Assembly: GCA_002438345.1 (NCBI GenBank)
Contig: DJUJ01000091.1
Coordinates: 55,049 to 62,769, forward strand
Direction of reading: 5' to 3'
Source: Paenibacillus sp. UBA6285
Lineage (GTDB): Bacteria; Bacillota; Bacilli; Paenibacillales; Paenibacillaceae
Length of the DNA stretch: 7,721 nucleotides
Part shown: positions 5,857 through 7,721 of the stretch, piece by piece
Numbering within the stretch: the first letter of the stretch is position 1
How the letters are laid out: each line of letters starts with the position of its first letter
The notes under the pieces: generated by a model
Databases searched by the model: none
What the model was told of the DNA's origin: nothing
Seen by the model: only the letters and a program-made list of their open reading frames with translations
Made by a program: the position numbers and the translations under genes

Positions 5857-6453
5857 CTAGACTGAATGAAACTTTTCGATAATCATCGGCTGTAGTTGTT
5901 TACCTTGCAAAGCGGCATAGCAAGCTTCTGGGATAAGATCCATACGCGCTACTAACGAGTTAGGTTTGCCCTCAGGGTTATCCTGTCCGAATGGCACAAA
6001 ATAAATATGTTTGGCCACTAAAAGCTTTGCAATATTTGCGGCGTTAAGGCCCAAGCCGTCATTGGTAGATATCGCCAGAACAAGCGGACGTCCATTGCGC
6101 ATCTGCGATTTTGCAGCCATGAGCACTGGACTATCAGTCATAGCATTTGCCAATTTACTCGTTGTATTTCCAGTGCAAGGTGCTATCGTCAACACATCCA
6201 GCAGCTTGGAAGGACCCAGCGGTTCTGCTTCAACAATTGTAGAAATGATATCATTACCTGTTATATCTTTCAACTGTTTTAGCCAATTTTGCGATGTTCC
6301 AAAACGAGTGTCCGTCCCCAGTACAGATGCAGAAACTATGGGTACTACGTTTGCTCCCCCATCTACGAAGCGCTGAATTTGCGGCATTACCTCCGCAAAT
6401 GTGCAGTGAGATCCGGTAATCGCATACCCTACTGTTTTTCCGTGCCAATCCAT
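5857..6453 (-). CDS. dpaB: DpaB (SpoVFB), dipicolinate synthase subunit B
   Basis: A 198-residue flavoprotein-family (UbiX/Dfp-like fold) subunit of dipicolinate synthase, matching the roughly 200 residues of B. subtilis SpoVFB. Motifs are the N-terminal GYAITGSHCTF (9-19), the segment LTIAPCTGNTTSKLAN (88-103) typical of flavoprotein-like proteins, then TNDGLGLNAANIAKLL and the C-terminal FVPFGQDNP region. With DpaA it converts the DapA product to dipicolinate in the mother cell during sporulation, for export into the forespore. The ATG lies one base after the dpaA stop codon. The SD AAGGGGG lies inside the end of dpaA, 9 nt upstream, so the pair is translationally linked. A gap of 55 nt separates it from the asd remnant. 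No promoter of its own was seen. Confidence 0.95.
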   Translation of the reverse strand: MDWHGKTVGYAITGSHCTFAEVMPQIQRFVDGGANVVPIVSASVLGTDTRFGTSQNWLKQLKDITGNDIISTIVEAEPLGPSKLLDVLTIAPCTGNTTSKLANAMTDSPVLMAAKSQMRNGRPLVLAISTNDGLGLNAANIAKLLVAKHIYFVPFGQDNPEGKPNSLVARMDLIPEACYAALQGKQLQPMIIEKFHSV

Positions 6454-6454
6454 T

Positions 6455-7351
6455 TTATTCGTCCCCCTTGATTAAAGCCTCGTCCGATATCGACTGAACC
6501 AGCGCATTTGCCATAATAATCCCAGCGCTTTTAGGAGCTACAATGCCAGGGAGTCCCGGTGCCAGCATCGCTTTAATTCCTCTTTTCTCTGCATAACGAA
6601 AGTCACATCCACCTGGAGCGGAAGCCAGATCGACAATCAAGCAATGAGGAGAAATTCTTGAGAGTACTTGTGCGGTGATGATCATACTTGGAATTGTATT
6701 AAATATCAGATCAACATCCGGCACATGAAGCAACAGTTCACTGGTCATAAAAGGCTTCCAGCCCATTTCCTCAGCACGTGCATAATGTTCCTGTTTTCTA
6801 ACTCCAGCTTTTACACTAGCACCCAATCCTTGAAGACTTCTTGCCATTGTAAAACCCGTTCTGCCCATGCCCAGTACCATCGATTTGGAACTGTGAATGG
6901 TAAAATCCGTGTTCTGAATGGCCATAACCAGTGCTCCTTCCGCTGTTGGGATGGAGTTGTAGATGGCTACATCGTCACGATTAAGCAATTCAATTAACTT
7001 TAGTGAATGCTTGGTGCACATACCGCGCAAGTAGCTTTTGGCCATACCGCTATACACCAAACAATCGGGGGGCAGAGCAGCAAAATGCTCCTCTAAGAGC
7101 ATTAAGCGTTCAGAAGAAAATAGAGCACTGATATTCCCTTCATCATCACAACCTACCGTAGGCAACACTAGTACATCTGCATTACTAAGCAGCTCTACCG
7201 ACATCTGTTCCAGGCTCACCCCTGGGCAAGGGGTCTCCCACTTATCGAACCCGGCAGCGCTTACCGTCGCATCCAATTCCACACATTTCCGAATCACTTC
7301 AAGCGTTCTCGCGTCCCCGCCCAGGAACACGATCCTGACGCCAGTAAGCAT
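6455..7351 (-). CDS. dpaA: DpaA (SpoVFA), dipicolinate synthase subunit A
   Basis: A 298-residue dehydrogenase-like subunit of dipicolinate synthase, close to the 297 of B. subtilis SpoVFA. The N-terminal domain starts MLTGVRIVFLGGDAR (1-15). The linker motif NSIPTAEG spans 132-139. A Rossmann dinucleotide-binding domain follows with LGMGRTG (160-166), and then the conserved APGLPGIVAPKSAG near the C-terminus. It is thought to oxidise the DapA product to dipicolinate using NAD(P). The start is the ATG at 7351 because AAAGGAG lies 10 nt upstream and the protein then aligns with the family; an in-frame ATG at 7378 lacks an SD site. The gene is the first of dpaA-dpaB, behind a terminator and a sigma-K-like promoter, which fits mother-cell expression late in sporulation. 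Confidence 0.96.
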   Translation of the reverse strand: MLTGVRIVFLGGDARTLEVIRKCVELDATVSAAGFDKWETPCPGVSLEQMSVELLSNADVLVLPTVGCDDEGNISALFSSERLMLLEEHFAALPPDCLVYSGMAKSYLRGMCTKHSLKLIELLNRDDVAIYNSIPTAEGALVMAIQNTDFTIHSSKSMVLGMGRTGFTMARSLQGLGASVKAGVRKQEHYARAEEMGWKPFMTSELLLHVPDVDLIFNTIPSMIITAQVLSRISPHCLIVDLASAPGGCDFRYAEKRGIKAMLAPGLPGIVAPKSAGIIMANALVQSISDEALIKGDE

Positions 7352-7392
7352 AGGGATGACGCTCCTTTCAACATACACTATCGACTATAGAG

Positions 7393-7420
7393 CATCTTAT
7401 GCTGGGCATTCTTAATGGGT
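7393..7420 (-). promoter_or_regulatory. Candidate sigma-K promoter for dpaA-dpaB
   Basis: On the minus strand, AC (7420-7419) is followed after 17 nt by CATAAGATG (7401-7393). The published sigma-K pattern is AC, 17 nt, CATANNNTA; only the last base differs. It lies about 42 nt before the dpaA ATG and downstream of the dut terminator. In B. subtilis the spoVF operon is sigma-K dependent, so position, pattern and biology agree. No good sigma-A promoter was seen here. Confidence 0.6.
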
Positions 7421-7458
7421 GAAGAGCGGAGAAGAATTACCATGCATCCTCGAATGTG

Positions 7459-7479
7459 AACTTTATACTTTCTTATATT
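7459..7479. repeat. Second copy of an AT-rich repeat arm upstream of dpaA
   Basis: TTATACTTTCTTATATT (7463-7479) is identical to 5609-5625, the right arm of the palindrome behind the asd remnant. The match extends left through AAC with one extra T. Only one arm is present here, with no matching inverted partner nearby. It lies between the sigma-K-like promoter and the dut terminator. Confidence 0.6.
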
Positions 7480-7484
7480 TGAAC

Positions 7485-7535
7485 AAAAAAAGCTTGCGAA
7501 TCACGCCCATTAGGCATGAATTCGCAAGCTTTTTT
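7485..7535 (-). terminator. Rho-independent terminator of dut (symmetrical, could act both ways)
   Basis: AAAAAAGCTTGCGAAT (7486-7501) is the exact reverse complement of 7520-7535, giving a 16-bp perfect stem with an 18-nt loop that can pair further (GCC/GGC). On the minus strand the stem ends in a run of seven T. A matching T run on the plus strand makes it bidirectional in form. It lies 14 nt after the dut stop codon and insulates dpaA from dut. Confidence 0.93.
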
Positions 7536-7548
7536 CAAACGATTTATA

Positions 7549-7721
7549 TTATTTCCCAGTATGACCGAAGCCTCCGGCACCGCGCTCTGTTTCGGACAAT
7601 GTTTCTACTTCAACCAAAGTCACCACTGGAACCGCTTGAAATACCATTTGGGCGATACGCTCGTTACGAGCAATAGCAAAAGACTCCTGCCCTAGATTGA
7701 TCAACAATACTTTGATCTCTC
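7549..7721 (-). CDS. dut: dUTPase (deoxyuridine 5'-triphosphate nucleotidohydrolase), C-terminal part
   Basis: The last 56 codons of a trimeric dUTPase, the enzyme that hydrolyses dUTP to dUMP and diphosphate, keeping uracil out of DNA and supplying dTMP synthesis. The visible part reads [14 protein letters not shown], then the conserved motif with [10 protein letters not shown] (motif 4). It ends in [12 protein letters not shown], the Gly-rich flexible motif 5 (RGxGGFGxTG) that closes over the nucleotide. The C-terminus is complete. Motifs 1-3, including the catalytic Asp, lie beyond the right edge. The gene ends 198 nt before the dpaA start and has its own strong terminator, so its link to the sporulation operon is positional rather than transcriptional. 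The family call is secure from motifs 4 and 5. Confidence 0.93.
   Translation of the reverse strand, partial: EIKVLLINLGQESFAIARNERIAQMVFQAVPVVTLVEVETLSETERGAGGFGHTGK

Noticed and set aside
7352..7378. Upstream ATG extending dpaA by nine codons
   Set aside because: There is no SD before 7378, whereas AAAGGAG lies 10 nt before 7351 and the family N-terminus MLTG begins there.
7038..7415. Plus-strand open frame of 125 codons opposite the 5' part of dpaA
   Set aside because: It is antisense to dpaA and its sigma-K-like promoter, with Ser/Thr-rich low-information sequence and no Shine-Dalgarno site.

Overview
The window looks like chromosomal DNA of an endospore-forming member of the Bacillales, most likely Paenibacillus or a close relative. 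The basis is gene order (dut, dpaA, dpaB, an asd remnant, dapG, dapA, RNase J, tepA, ylzJ), strong Shine-Dalgarno (SD) sites, frequent GTG/TTG starts and the spore-specific dipicolinate synthase genes. This is inferred from content and synteny; no database search was possible. Every convincing gene lies on the minus strand, so transcription runs from position 7721 towards 1.

Layout in transcription order. (1) The 3' end of dut (7549-7721) is followed by a strong, symmetrical terminator (7485-7535). (2) dpaA and dpaB (7351-5857) are separated by one base and preceded by a good candidate sigma-K promoter; they encode the two subunits of dipicolinate synthase. (3) At 5801-5619, where asd (aspartate-semialdehyde dehydrogenase) normally sits, only its SD site and about 13 start codons remain, followed by unrelated or scrambled sequence and an AT-rich palindrome. 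(4) dapG (aspartokinase) and dapA (4-hydroxy-tetrahydrodipicolinate synthase) form a tight pair ending in a terminator at 3240-3271. (5) A gene-poor stretch of about 500 bases holds a good sigma-A-type promoter and a leader of about 345 nt with a possible small ORF. It leads into an RNase J gene that starts with TTG and ends at its own terminator (1019-1068). (6) tepA (ClpP-like protease) has its own candidate promoter and overlaps ylzJ by 4 nt; ylzJ runs off the left edge.

How the genes work together: DapG makes aspartyl phosphate, Asd should reduce it to aspartate semialdehyde, DapA condenses that with pyruvate, and DpaAB oxidises the product to dipicolinate, the spore-core chelator. The same branch supplies meso-diaminopimelate and lysine. 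The cluster therefore encodes this route except for the Asd step, which must be supplied from elsewhere in the genome. RNase J, TepA and YlzJ are syntenic housekeeping neighbours rather than pathway members.

The main item of interest is the eroded asd locus together with the repeat-like palindromic DNA beside it, part of which recurs upstream of dpaA. No wholly new multi-gene system was found. No tRNA, rRNA, CRISPR array or intact mobile element was seen.
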